Part shown: piece after piece, positions 29,438 through 38,771 of the stretch
Position numbering within the stretch: the first letter of the stretch is position 1
Layout: each line of letters starts with the position of its first letter
NCBI RefSeq assembly: GCF_002995745.1
Contig: NZ_PVXQ01000006.1
Location: forward strand, 1-64,000
DNA length: 64,000 bases
Reading direction: 5' to 3'
Source of the DNA: Clostridium vincentii
GTDB taxonomy: Bacteria > Bacillota > Clostridia > Clostridiales > Clostridiaceae
Translations under genes and position numbers: made by a program
The notes under the pieces: model-generated
Database searches by the model: none
What the model saw: only the letters and a program-made list of their open reading frames with translations
What the model was told of the DNA's origin: nothing

Positions 29438-30121
29438 ATGAGAATACTTTTAGTGGAAGATGAAATACAATTATCAGAAGCTCTAGGGGCAATATTAGAA
29501 AAGAATAATTATACTGTTGATAGAGTTTTCGATGGTGAAGATGGATTAGATTATATGCTATCAGATATTTATGAGGTAATTATTTTAGATATAATGCTAC
29601 CTAAAATGAATGGCCTTGAGGTTTTAAAAGCAGCAAGAAAAGACGGAATAGCTACCCCTGTAATTTTGCTTACGGCAAAGGGGGAGATTTCAGATAAGGT
29701 AACAGGACTTGATTGTGGTGCTGATGATTATTTGCCAAAGCCTTTCTATACAGAGGAATTATTAGCTAGAATAAGAGCATTAAGTAGAAGAAAAGGCGAA
29801 GTATTAAGTGATAATTCTTTAGTATTTAAGGACATAATCCTTAATATGGGGACTCTAGAATTAAGCTGTAATGATAAAAGTGTAAAACTTACAGCAAAGG
29901 AAAGTGGCCTGTTAGAGGTTCTTATAAATAGATCAGGAATGATAAGTAATAAGGACGATATAATAAGTAAGCTATGGGGATTTGAATCAGAGGCAGAGCA
30001 CAATAATGTTGAAGTATATGTATCCTTTTTAAGAAGGAAATTTTCATATTTGAAGTCTAAAGTTATTATTAAATCAATTAGAAATATGGGTTATATTTTA
30101 GAATATAAAGATGGTGAATAG
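29438..30121 (+). CDS. OmpR-family response regulator
   Basis: A 227-residue regulator. The receiver domain has the acidic pair E7-D8, the phosphorylated aspartate D51 (IILDIMLP) and the lysine in LPKPF; the C-terminal half is a winged-helix DNA-binding domain ending IRNMGYILEY. ATG at 29438 is 8 bases after GAGGGTG; an in-frame GTG at 29429 overlaps that site. It is divergent from the VTC-DUF4956-CotH unit and overlaps nothing, with the sensor gene 2 bases downstream. Confidence 0.92.
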   Translation: MRILLVEDEIQLSEALGAILEKNNYTVDRVFDGEDGLDYMLSDIYEVIILDIMLPKMNGLEVLKAARKDGIATPVILLTAKGEISDKVTGLDCGADDYLPKPFYTEELLARIRALSRRKGEVLSDNSLVFKDIILNMGTLELSCNDKSVKLTAKESGLLEVLINRSGMISNKDDIISKLWGFESEAEHNNVEVYVSFLRRKFSYLKSKVIIKSIRNMGYILEYKDGE

Positions 30122-30123
30122 AT

Positions 30124-31392
30124 ATGTTTAAAAAACTTAAAGTTAGATTTATAGCAACTGCCATGATATTAATTGTTTCTATGGTGGTGCTAATATGTAC
30201 ATCTATATATATTTTTACTAAAGAAAACAGTGAGAATATGATTTTCTCTCAAATTGAGGAAAAATTAATCTCTATTAAAGGGATCTCAAATCAGGAATTT
30301 GCTAATGAAATAGGAGAATCAATTCCTGATAATAGACAGACTACTCCAAAATTTAGAAATAATAAAGGCAGTATTAGTGTTATATATGATAAGAAAAATT
30401 CAACGGTACTATATTCTAGTATGGATGACATAGAGACAGAGACTATAGCATCAATGGTTAATACTGCTTTAGAAAATGGAAAGGATAAGGGCTTCATAAC
30501 GGAGAGCGAAGATAATTTCGCGTACACATATAGAAATTCATTTATGGGGGTAGAAATAGTTTTTCAAGATAGTAGTATGTATGAGGATACTATGGATAGA
30601 CTTATTATTACATGTATTGTAATAGGAACTATTAGTATAGCTTTATTGTTTCTAGTTAGTATAGTTATTGTAAACAAATCAATAAAGCCAGTAGAGGAAG
30701 CATACGAGTCTCAGAAAAGATTTATTGCAGATGCATCTCATGAATTGAAGACTCCATTAGCTGTTGTTAAGACAAATATAGAGGTTCTTAAAGCAAATGA
30801 AGAGGATACAATAAAAAATCAAAAGAAGTGGGTAGATTATATATCATTTCAAACTGATAGAATGGCTAAGCTTGTTAACAATCTATTATATTTAGCAAAG
30901 GCTGATAATAATGAGAAACTAGGAATTGAAACTAAGTTCAATATAAGTGATGGAATAATGAATCAGGTTTTAAGCTTTGAAGCAGTCTTATTTGAAAATA
31001 ATTTAAATTTACAGTGTGATATAGCTGAGAATATAGAATTTCAGGGGGATAAGGAAGGAATTAATCAACTTGTAGGAATATTTATTGATAATGCTATAAA
31101 GCATGCATTTAAAAATAGTGATATAGAAGTTGAATTAAAGGAGCGAAGACAAAAGATATATTTTTCTGTTAAAAATAAGGGAGAGATAATTCCAGAAGAG
31201 GATATAGATATGATTTTTGATAGATTTTATAGGGTAGATAAGTCTAGGGCTAGAGAAAAGGGCGGATATGGACTAGGTCTTTCTATTGCTAAATCTATAG
31301 TTAAAAAATATAAAGGAAAGATTACAGTTGAAAGTAAGGATAATAGTACTATATTTACTGCAGAGCTTCCTTCAGTAGAGAGTAGTTTGTAG
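30124..31392 (+). CDS. Sensor histidine kinase
   Basis: A 422-residue sensor with two membrane segments (about 10-31 and 160-184) framing an outside domain of roughly 125 residues. A HisKA domain follows with the phosphorylated histidine H206 in DASHELKTPLAVV, then an ATPase domain with N box DNAIKHAF and GGYGLGLSIAKSI. No clear HAMP domain separates the second segment from HisKA. It is the partner of the preceding regulator. Confidence 0.92.
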   Translation: MFKKLKVRFIATAMILIVSMVVLICTSIYIFTKENSENMIFSQIEEKLISIKGISNQEFANEIGESIPDNRQTTPKFRNNKGSISVIYDKKNSTVLYSSMDDIETETIASMVNTALENGKDKGFITESEDNFAYTYRNSFMGVEIVFQDSSMYEDTMDRLIITCIVIGTISIALLFLVSIVIVNKSIKPVEEAYESQKRFIADASHELKTPLAVVKTNIEVLKANEEDTIKNQKKWVDYISFQTDRMAKLVNNLLYLAKADNNEKLGIETKFNISDGIMNQVLSFEAVLFENNLNLQCDIAENIEFQGDKEGINQLVGIFIDNAIKHAFKNSDIEVELKERRQKIYFSVKNKGEIIPEEDIDMIFDRFYRVDKSRAREKGGYGLGLSIAKSIVKKYKGKITVESKDNSTIFTAELPSVESSL

Positions 31393-31418
31393 AATTTAAA
31401 ATTTGAAATCAAAAATTA

Positions 31419-31466
31419 AAATCCCTGCAGAATTTTTTGAATAAAATAAATTCCACAGGGATTTAT
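31419..31466. terminator. Bidirectional terminator
   Basis: AAATCCCTG (31419-31427) pairs with CAGGGATTT (31456-31464), extended inward by AATTT/AAATT. It lies between converging genes and has T-rich flanks on both strands. Confidence 0.75.
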
Positions 31467-31501
31467 ATATAGTGCCCCTAAGGGGGTGAATGTTACATTT
31501 T

Positions 31502-33082
31502 TTAAGTCTCTATACTATCATAAATTCCTTTAGCAGCTTGTACTATAACCAAAGAAGCCAAAGTATTGTAAACAATAAAGGAAATTTGAAGGGAGTAAGG
31601 GGCAAAAATTTCGAACTTAAAACTTAATAATGCTCCAATAACTATACCCGGAAGAATATAAACAATTAAAGTTATCATCATAAAGATACCTTTCATCATT
31701 TGATTGGATACCCTATCAAAAAGCTTATAATTTAGTACTGCGCCATAGGTTGATACTGTCCCAAAGGATATATAAGCTAAAATTGATAGTAATATTTCTA
31801 CTGGACTAATTCCCATCAAAAAACCGGCAGGTAAAAATAAGAGTAAACTATCTACCGTAACTTTTATTATAGATGATAAAGTAGAATAAAATAACTTAGA
31901 TGCACTACTTGCTGGAATTAAAAATATGAAATGTCCGTTAAAGTCCATTGACCATTTACCACCATAGGTTGATATAACCATTATATATATGGTAAATAAT
32001 AAGTATGCATAGAATGGCAAATCAAAATATAATCCAACAGCAATCGATGCAACTAAATATATTCCAGAAAGAATATTTATAAAATAAAATCCTGTCTTTT
32101 TATATTCTAGCATATGCCTAAAAAATATTGCCTTTGCGTATTTAGCAGAATAAGTAAGGGTTGCCTTTCTTCGAGCAAAAGGTTTACGTGTGTTTTGCAT
32201 TTTAGAAAGCTGTTTAGGATCATAGCCACTATTTTTATAGCTTTGTGCTACTTCATTTTGCTCTGCAGATGGAAGAGCATCCTCATAAAAGTCTAGGTTG
32301 AATTTGTATAGTAAAGTTATTGCACCAATGCAGGAAAAGATTAATAATCCACCATGAATCAGTGAAAAAGAATTAAATCCAGTTAGACATTGAGACAATA
32401 ATGCACGACCCCAGCCCATTACAGGAATGTAGTTCCACCAATCCTTATTAAAGAAATCCATAGCAAATTCATAATAATTACCTTTGCCTCCAGTATAAAT
32501 ATAAGCAGCTAAACCTAATGAGACTACAATGTTAAAGTATTTAACAATTTTAATAGCCAGATCCTTATGTTTATAATATTTCGAGAAAAACCCATATATT
32601 AATAAAGATAATGATGAAAGCACTATAAAAAATGCCATTAAGATTAATAATAGATAAATTATCCCCCAAGGAATAAAAGAAAACTTAAGGGCTAAATTAG
32701 GTAGTTGGAAGATTAAAAACAAACACATAGCAAACATGAAAGAAATCTCTTTAACAAATCCATATAATAATACATTTTGAGACTTAATAGGAGATGTGAA
32801 AATAAGATTTACATCGCTCATTGAATAACGAAAGTTTTTTCGAGTAACGCCACTATAAATTATGAATAAGAAAAGTTCAAAAAGAATTCCTGTTGTTATG
32901 CCAATAAAATACTTAGAATCAATTAAGGATTCAGCTTGTGCATCATCAGTAAAAAAAGCGAAGCACATTAACACTATGAAACCTATAATAAACACAAAAG
33001 GGATAGCTTTTGTAGGTTTGTGTCTTATGCTTTTAATATAATTTATAATATTTCTTTTCAAAAGATATAAAAATGGTTTCAT
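31502..33082 (-). CDS. ABC exporter permease
   Basis: A 526-residue multi-span membrane protein with about twelve hydrophobic segments, starting in KPTKAIPFVFIIGFIVLMCFAF. It resembles the large permeases annotated as putative ABC exporter, found next to an ATPase. A charged cytoplasmic stretch lies around residues 275-310 (FARRKATLTYSAK). It overlaps the ATPase stop by one base, so the two form a pair. Substrate unknown; the divergent two-component system suggests an envelope or peptide role. Confidence 0.75.
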   Translation of the reverse strand: MKPFLYLLKRNIINYIKSIRHKPTKAIPFVFIIGFIVLMCFAFFTDDAQAESLIDSKYFIGITTGILFELFLFIIYSGVTRKNFRYSMSDVNLIFTSPIKSQNVLLYGFVKEISFMFAMCLFLIFQLPNLALKFSFIPWGIIYLLLILMAFFIVLSSLSLLIYGFFSKYYKHKDLAIKIVKYFNIVVSLGLAAYIYTGGKGNYYEFAMDFFNKDWWNYIPVMGWGRALLSQCLTGFNSFSLIHGGLLIFSCIGAITLLYKFNLDFYEDALPSAEQNEVAQSYKNSGYDPKQLSKMQNTRKPFARRKATLTYSAKYAKAIFFRHMLEYKKTGFYFINILSGIYLVASIAVGLYFDLPFYAYLLFTIYIMVISTYGGKWSMDFNGHFIFLIPASSASKLFYSTLSSIIKVTVDSLLLFLPAGFLMGISPVEILLSILAYISFGTVSTYGAVLNYKLFDRVSNQMMKGIFMMITLIVYILPGIVIGALLSFKFEIFAPYSLQISFIVYNTLASLVIVQAAKGIYDSIET

Positions 33083-33798
33083 TATTTATCACCTTCCTCA
33101 GTAACCTTAAAGAAGATATCCTCAAGACTTTGATTAGACATATTTTCATCAGCTTCAAATTCAGTTCTAGTTTTAGAAAAAACGACAGTTCCTTTATTCA
33201 TAATAATAAGTCTATCCCAAAGTTCATCTACAGAATCTAAAAGATGGGTACTTATTATCATAGATACACCTTCGCTTTTAAGTCTTAACAATAGGTTACG
33301 TAATTCTTTTATTGCTTTTGGATCAAGACCAATAAGAGGCTCATCCAAAAGAAGCAGTTTAGGCTTAGTTATTAAGGCGCAACATATACTTAATTTTTGT
33401 TGCATTCCTTTTGAGAGTTCAGAACCGAATTTTTCGGTTTTATCGCTTAGATCAAATATTTCGAACAATTCATTGGCATAGTCATCATAGTCATCTAGAC
33501 CATAAGCCTTTGCCATAAAATGAATGTGTTCTCTAACTGTTAGTAATGGAAAAAGTCCTGGAAGTTCAGGAACATAGGAAAATATTTTTTTGCCTTCTAT
33601 ACTTTTATTTAAATGTCCACCAATAGTTATATTGCCAACATATTTAAGAAGACCGGAGATGCATTTTATTGTAGTTGATTTACCAGCTCCATTAGGACCA
33701 ACTAGAACCCCGATTTCACCTTCTCCTAGAGTGAGGTTTAAGTCTTTAACAGCATCAAACTTCTTGTATGTTTTTGTAAGGTACTTAATTTCTAACAT
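33082..33798 (-). CDS. ABC transporter ATP-binding protein
   Basis: A 238-residue ATPase with Walker A GPNGAGKST (34-42), signature LSKGMQQK, Walker B LLLLDEPLIGLDP and the switch histidine in STHLLDS. The gene begins the minus-strand unit; AAGGAGG lies before its ATG. It pairs with the 526-residue permease. Confidence 0.92.
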   Translation of the reverse strand: MLEIKYLTKTYKKFDAVKDLNLTLGEGEIGVLVGPNGAGKSTTIKCISGLLKYVGNITIGGHLNKSIEGKKIFSYVPELPGLFPLLTVREHIHFMAKAYGLDDYDDYANELFEIFDLSDKTEKFGSELSKGMQQKLSICCALITKPKLLLLDEPLIGLDPKAIKELRNLLLRLKSEGVSMIISTHLLDSVDELWDRLIIMNKGTVVFSKTRTEFEADENMSNQSLEDIFFKVTEEGDK

Positions 33799-34001
33799 TG
33801 CATTTCCTCCTTAATTTCATATGGATAGTATACTATACTTAAGCTGAGTAAAAGGTTATAATTGGCATGTTTAAGAAAAATTTATGGTAATCTATAAGAG
33901 AAATAGGGGTAATTAATAAAATAGTAATAAAGGGTTAAATGTTTTATGATTTAATAGAGTTAGGATATAATTAAGAAAAGAAAACCTAAGGAGGTTTTAT
34001 T

Positions 34002-34685
34002 ATGTACAATGTTTTAGTGGTTGATGATGAAAAGGAAATAAGAGATGCTATTGAGATATATTTAAGAGGTGAAAACTTAAAGGTAATAAAGGCTGAGGAT
34101 GGCGTAGAAGCTTTAGATATTTTAGAGAGTAATCAAATCCATTTGATTATATTAGATATAATGATGCCTAAACTAGATGGGCTTAAAACTTGTATGAAAA
34201 TTAGAGAAACTAATAACATCCCTATAATAATGTTATCAGCTAAGGGCGAAGATTCTGATAAAATACTTGGGCTAAATGTCGGAGCCGATGACTATATACC
34301 AAAGCCTTTTAATCATTTGGAATTAATGGCAAGAGTGAAATCTCAATTAAGAAGATATGAAAAACCACTAAATGTTGAGGACAAAGGTGTAGTTAAGGTT
34401 AAAGATTTAGAGATAGATACCTTGGCAAAAAAGATAATAGTAAGAGAGGAAGAAATTAGGGTTACAGCAACAGAATATAAGATTTTATACTTACTTGCCT
34501 CTAATATTGGAAGAATTTTTTCAATAAAGGAAATATACGAAAAAGTATGGGAAGAACCCTTCTATAAAAGTGAGAACACTGTTACAGTTCATATAAGAAG
34601 AATAAGAGAAAAAATTGAATTAAATACAAAGGAGCCCGAGTACATTAAGGTGGTGTGGGGCATTGGGTATAAAATTGAAAAGTAG
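34002..34685 (+). CDS. OmpR-family response regulator (VanR-like)
   Basis: A 227-residue regulator with receiver aspartate D52 (IILDIMMP), GADDYIPKPF, and a winged-helix domain ending VVWGIGYKIEK. The receiver and output domains resemble the VanR/WalR branch. AAGGAGG precedes the ATG. A possible promoter lies upstream, TTTATG (33943-33948) and TATAAT (33966-33971), 17 bases apart. It is divergent from the ABC exporter and overlaps its sensor gene. Confidence 0.92.
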   Translation: MYNVLVVDDEKEIRDAIEIYLRGENLKVIKAEDGVEALDILESNQIHLIILDIMMPKLDGLKTCMKIRETNNIPIIMLSAKGEDSDKILGLNVGADDYIPKPFNHLELMARVKSQLRRYEKPLNVEDKGVVKVKDLEIDTLAKKIIVREEEIRVTATEYKILYLLASNIGRIFSIKEIYEKVWEEPFYKSENTVTVHIRRIREKIELNTKEPEYIKVVWGIGYKIEK

Positions 34686-36471
34686 GGTTAAAGACTACTT
34701 AAATCATATTTGGTTGTTGGAAATTATTGGATTGTTATTTATTATTAGTTACTTTAGCGTAGAAGTATATAAATATTATTCAACAGATTCGTCAAAGATG
34801 ATCAATATCTTTAGGTCAACAATAAACCCACAGAAATATTATGAAGAAAATTTAGCTAAGGATTCCTTAGCTATAACTAATATGATTTACCAAAAAACCA
34901 ATTCTCTAGAAAAAATATATTATGGAAATGATATTATTAAGGAAGCCTTTAAAAGGGATTTTATTGATAAAGTTTATGAGAAGGAAGAATTTGAACTAAA
35001 TGAAAATATTTTCTTTATTATAAGAAATAAAAATACTAATCAGATAATAACTAATGACTCAAGTGGGTATTTTGAATTATCTGACGGAAAATATACTGAT
35101 GAAAATATATTAAGTTATGTAAATGAAAAATATGAAGGAAAGGAACTTTTGGTAAGTTATGATAATGAGAATAAATTTAGTACGATTGTGGAAGAGGATT
35201 ATGTAATTTATGATAAAAGTGTTTTAGCAAATTTTCAAGAGTACTATTTTACATCTAGAGATAATTATGTTGAGAATGTGTATTTTAAAATAGTATTCGG
35301 ATTATATTTCTTAATAGTATTAGGAATATTTTTGATATCGAAAGTAGTAGGTGTGATAATAATAAGCAGAAATGGGTCCAATATCAGGGGGAATTTTGTT
35401 ATTAGCATTATATATGTATTGAAAAATGGATTTAAGTATAGACAAACTAGAAAAACACTAATAGGGACTATAATATGTTCTATTATATTTTTTATTTTTT
35501 ATTTATATATGTTAGCGGTTGGGGGTATTAAGAATAACATATTAGTTACCTTTTTCACTTTATACCCATTTAAAGGAAGCATAATTTTAATGACATTACC
35601 TATGATAGGAATTATTTATTCTATAAAGAAGTCTGTTGATATATATCTAGTTAATGATAGTTTAAAAAGAATTAATGAAGGTGATTTAGATTATCATATA
35701 GTAGAGCAAGGCGGAATAGAGATTTTAGAGCTTATTACAAATATAAATAAGATTAAAGAAGGATATGAGATAGCAGTTCAAGATACTTTGAAAAATGAAA
35801 AAGTAAAGACTGAGCTTATTTCAAATGTATCCCATGATTTAAGAACACCGCTAACATCTATTATTAATTATGTTAACATACTTAAATCTGAGGATATTAC
35901 AGAAGAAGAGAAGCAAGATTATTTAAAGATTGTAGATCAAAAATCTAAGAAACTTAAGGTGCTTATAGACGATTTATTTGAGATGTCAAAGATTAATAGT
36001 GGAAAGATGGTACTTAGTAAGGAAAAGATTGATATTATGTCATTAATTCACCAAGCTGTTGGAGAATATTCTTCACTCTATGAAGATAAAGAGATGGAGT
36101 TTAAGGTAAATAGCATAGTTGAAGAATTATATATAGAACTTGATGGAAAGATGATGTCTAGAGCTATTGAGAATATTGTTATTAATGCGTTAAAGTACTC
36201 CTTAGAAAATACAAGGGTATATATTGATATAATGGATGAAGGAGAATCTATAGGAATATCGATTAAAAACATCGCAAACTATGAAATGAATTTTAATAAT
36301 GAAGAAATATTTGAGAGATTTGCTAGAGGTGATGAGTCTAGAAATTCAAATGTAGAAGGTTCTGGCCTTGGACTTGCAATAACTAAGAGTATTATAGAAC
36401 TTCATGAGGGTAACATAACTATTAATACAGAGGGAGATATGTTTAAGATTTATATTAATCTTCCTAAATAG
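34663..36471 (+). CDS. Large sensor histidine kinase
   Basis: A 602-residue sensor. A first membrane segment (about 17-33) precedes an outside domain of about 170 residues; further segments follow around 207-235, 265-288 and 292-320. HisKA has H391 in SNVSHDLRTPLTSI, and the ATPase domain has ENIVINALKYS and GSGLGLAITKSI. The start is uncertain: TTG at 34663 gives this length, while TTG at 34675 is also possible. It overlaps the regulator gene by 23 bases. Confidence 0.88.
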   Translation: MGIKLKSRVKDYLNHIWLLEIIGLLFIISYFSVEVYKYYSTDSSKMINIFRSTINPQKYYEENLAKDSLAITNMIYQKTNSLEKIYYGNDIIKEAFKRDFIDKVYEKEEFELNENIFFIIRNKNTNQIITNDSSGYFELSDGKYTDENILSYVNEKYEGKELLVSYDNENKFSTIVEEDYVIYDKSVLANFQEYYFTSRDNYVENVYFKIVFGLYFLIVLGIFLISKVVGVIIISRNGSNIRGNFVISIIYVLKNGFKYRQTRKTLIGTIICSIIFFIFYLYMLAVGGIKNNILVTFFTLYPFKGSIILMTLPMIGIIYSIKKSVDIYLVNDSLKRINEGDLDYHIVEQGGIEILELITNINKIKEGYEIAVQDTLKNEKVKTELISNVSHDLRTPLTSIINYVNILKSEDITEEEKQDYLKIVDQKSKKLKVLIDDLFEMSKINSGKMVLSKEKIDIMSLIHQAVGEYSSLYEDKEMEFKVNSIVEELYIELDGKMMSRAIENIVINALKYSLENTRVYIDIMDEGESIGISIKNIANYEMNFNNEEIFERFARGDESRNSNVEGSGLGLAITKSIIELHEGNITINTEGDMFKIYINLPK

Positions 36472-36514
36472 GAAAAAAAGCAATTAAATACAAAAAATGA
36501 GAAGGAAGTATACG

Positions 36515-37735
36515 ATGGATAAAAATATAAAAATGAGATATCCAAGATATCTTAAAGAATTTGAGTGTATAGGTGGAAAATGTGAAGACAGTTGTTGTGT
36601 TGGATGGGATGTAGATATTGATAAGATTACGTTCAAACAGTATTATAAAGTTCAAGACAAAGAAATGAAGAGAATGTTTCAAAAAAATGTTTATAATAAT
36701 GAAGATTACTTAAGCCCGGATGTAGATTATGGAAAAGTGAAATTAAAAAATGGGAAAAGATGCCCCTTCTTAGATGAAGAAAATTATTGTATGATTTATT
36801 CGAATCTTGGAGAAGAGTATCTTTCAAATATTTGCACATCTTTTCCTAGAATAACCAATAAAATAGATGGATATTATGAGATATCTCTAGATGTGGCATG
36901 TCCAGAAGCTGCAAGGATTCTTTTGCTAAAAGAACAGGGAATTGAATTCCAAGAAAGTGAAGAGACTTTAGGGAAACACATAGTATCAAGTGATATTGAT
37001 ACTAAATCTAAAGAATTTAATAATTCACCTATAAAGTATTTTAAAGAAATTAGAGATTTGAGTATTAAAATAATAAAGAATAGAACATTTAATTTAAGCC
37101 AAAGACTTTATATATTAGGTGGTTTCATAAATGCATTAGAAGAGGAACTTAAATATAATTATAATAATGTACCTAAATTTATTAAAGAATATGATATAAA
37201 CTCACGTAGTGATTCTTATGAAAAGGATCAATTAAGTTATATTCTTCAGATAGATTTTTTCAAAAAGATGGTGGGTTTCTTAGATGTATTTAAAGAAGTG
37301 GATAGTATTTCTTTTAAGGAATATACTAAGCAAATTATGGCAGGATTCAGGTTTGATGAGGGAGAGGAGATCAATAAAGATTCGGAATTGTATGTAAAAG
37401 CATTTGAAGATTATACTGAAAATTTTATAATTAAGAATAGCTATATTTTTGAAAACTATTTAGTAAATTTTATGTATAATAATTTATTCCCATTTTCAGA
37501 GACAGAATCAATATTTGATGGATATATTATGCTTTTAACAAGATATTCATTTATTAGATTTTATTTAGTTGGGAAATATCTATATAATGAATATGATTCA
37601 AAAGAAAACATAGTTAAATTTATTCAATCATTCTCGAAGACTATAGAACATCATAAAACTTATTTAGTTGATTCACTAGATTATATAAAAGAAAATGAAT
37701 TTGATAATATGGAATTTGCTAAAATACTTTTATAA
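36515..37735 (+). CDS. fliB: Flagellin lysine-N-methylase FliB
   Basis: A 406-residue protein of the FliB family, which methylates lysines on flagellin. The N-terminal cysteine cluster typical of the family is clear: FECIGGKCEDSCCVGWDVDID (residues 11-31 in part), then KRCPFLDEENYCMIY, SNICTSFPR and DVACPEAARILL. AAGGAAG precedes the ATG at 36515; another ATG at 36497 lies upstream of that site. No flagellar genes are in the window. It follows the sensor gene by 43 bases and may be co-transcribed. Confidence 0.85.
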   Translation: MDKNIKMRYPRYLKEFECIGGKCEDSCCVGWDVDIDKITFKQYYKVQDKEMKRMFQKNVYNNEDYLSPDVDYGKVKLKNGKRCPFLDEENYCMIYSNLGEEYLSNICTSFPRITNKIDGYYEISLDVACPEAARILLLKEQGIEFQESEETLGKHIVSSDIDTKSKEFNNSPIKYFKEIRDLSIKIIKNRTFNLSQRLYILGGFINALEEELKYNYNNVPKFIKEYDINSRSDSYEKDQLSYILQIDFFKKMVGFLDVFKEVDSISFKEYTKQIMAGFRFDEGEEINKDSELYVKAFEDYTENFIIKNSYIFENYLVNFMYNNLFPFSETESIFDGYIMLLTRYSFIRFYLVGKYLYNEYDSKENIVKFIQSFSKTIEHHKTYLVDSLDYIKENEFDNMEFAKILL

Positions 37736-37853
37736 AAAATATTATGTAATTGTTAGTATTGTAAGAGATTGGTAAAAGAATAATTTTAAGTATTAAGGAG
37801 TTAAGTAATTAAAAGAAATTTGAATAAAAATCACCACAGATAAGAATAAATTG

Positions 37854-37900
37854 TACCCTATAGAGTAGACACTAAAAAAGTCTACCTGTAGGGTATTTTC
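37854..37900 (+). repeat. Inverted repeat after fliB: terminator or insertion-sequence end
   Basis: TACCCTATAGAGTAGAC (37854-37870) pairs with GTCTACCTGTAGGGTA (37880-37895) with one bulge, followed by TTTTC. The TGTACCCTATAGAGTAGAC pattern resembles ends of IS3-type elements I have seen in clostridia, but it could simply terminate fliB. Confidence 0.5.
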
Positions 37901-38077
37901 ATGGATAAGAGAAAAAATAAAATGTTGGAAGTTAACTAGAAAAATATTTGAAGACCATGGCTTTGATGAAGATATTATTGGGAACAGTTTAAAATAAGAT
38001 ATAGAAATCTTATTAAATTGGGAATATCAAAGGATGCTATAATAAGTATATATTTGTGGAGTGAAGGTATTAGGTAA
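37899..38077 (+). pseudogene. Debris of mobile-element proteins
   Basis: Two broken reading frames lie in the 367-base gap. The first, from about 37899 to 37996, reads WKLTRKIFEDHGFDEDIIG, resembling the helix-turn-helix part of IS3-type transposase OrfA proteins. The second, 37979-38077, reads WEQFKIRYRNLIKLGISKD, resembling the C-terminal end of group II intron maturases. Both lack the rest of their gene. Likeness is from memory of family patterns and not tested. Confidence 0.35.
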
Positions 38078-38102
38078 ATACTTAATGGAGAGGTGTTAGT
38101 AA

Positions 38103-38771
38103 ATGGAGAAAATTTTTATTATAGAAGACGAAGAAAAAATTAGAAAAGAATTATCGACTTTTTTAACAAGATATGGATATGAATGTGATTATTCAAGGGA
38201 TTTTGAGAATATTGTTCATATTGCTTTAGAGTCAAATGCTCATATAATCCTTTTAGATATAAATTTACCATACTATGATGGATTTTATATTTGTCGTGAA
38301 ATTAGAAAAAAATTAAATGTTCCTGTTATTATTGTTACTAGTAGGCAAAGTGAGATAGACGAGCTAATGAGTATGAATCTTGGAGCAGATGATTTTATTA
38401 TTAAGCCCTACAATACCCAGATACTATTGGCTCGTATATCATCTGTACTTAAAAGGACTTACCATAATTCAGATAATGATATATTAATTTATAAAGGTTT
38501 AACATTTAATATTTCCACAAGTTCAATGAAATTTAATGATGAAGAAATTGAATTAACTAAAAATGAAAGTAAAATTTTAAATATTTTAATGAAGAAAAAA
38601 GAATGTATAGTCTCTAGAAATGAGATTATGGATTTTTTATGGCAATCTAATGAGTTTGTTGATGATAACACTTTAACAGTTAATATAAACCGTCTTAGAA
38701 AAAAACTTGAGACAATTGGTGCAAAAGAATTTTTACAAACCAAGAGAGGTCAAGGGTATATATTACTATGA
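38103..38771 (+). CDS. Response regulator, BceR-like
   Basis: A 222-residue OmpR-family regulator with receiver aspartate D52 (LLDINLPYYDG) and GADDFIIKPY; the C-terminal winged helix ends RGQGYILL. The NLPYYDGF and QTKRGQGY features and the gene order (regulator, short sensor, ATPase, large permease) match Bce-type antimicrobial peptide detoxification modules. GGAGAGGTG precedes the ATG. It overlaps the sensor gene by four bases. Confidence 0.9.
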   Translation: MEKIFIIEDEEKIRKELSTFLTRYGYECDYSRDFENIVHIALESNAHIILLDINLPYYDGFYICREIRKKLNVPVIIVTSRQSEIDELMSMNLGADDFIIKPYNTQILLARISSVLKRTYHNSDNDILIYKGLTFNISTSSMKFNDEEIELTKNESKILNILMKKKECIVSRNEIMDFLWQSNEFVDDNTLTVNINRLRKKLETIGAKEFLQTKRGQGYILL

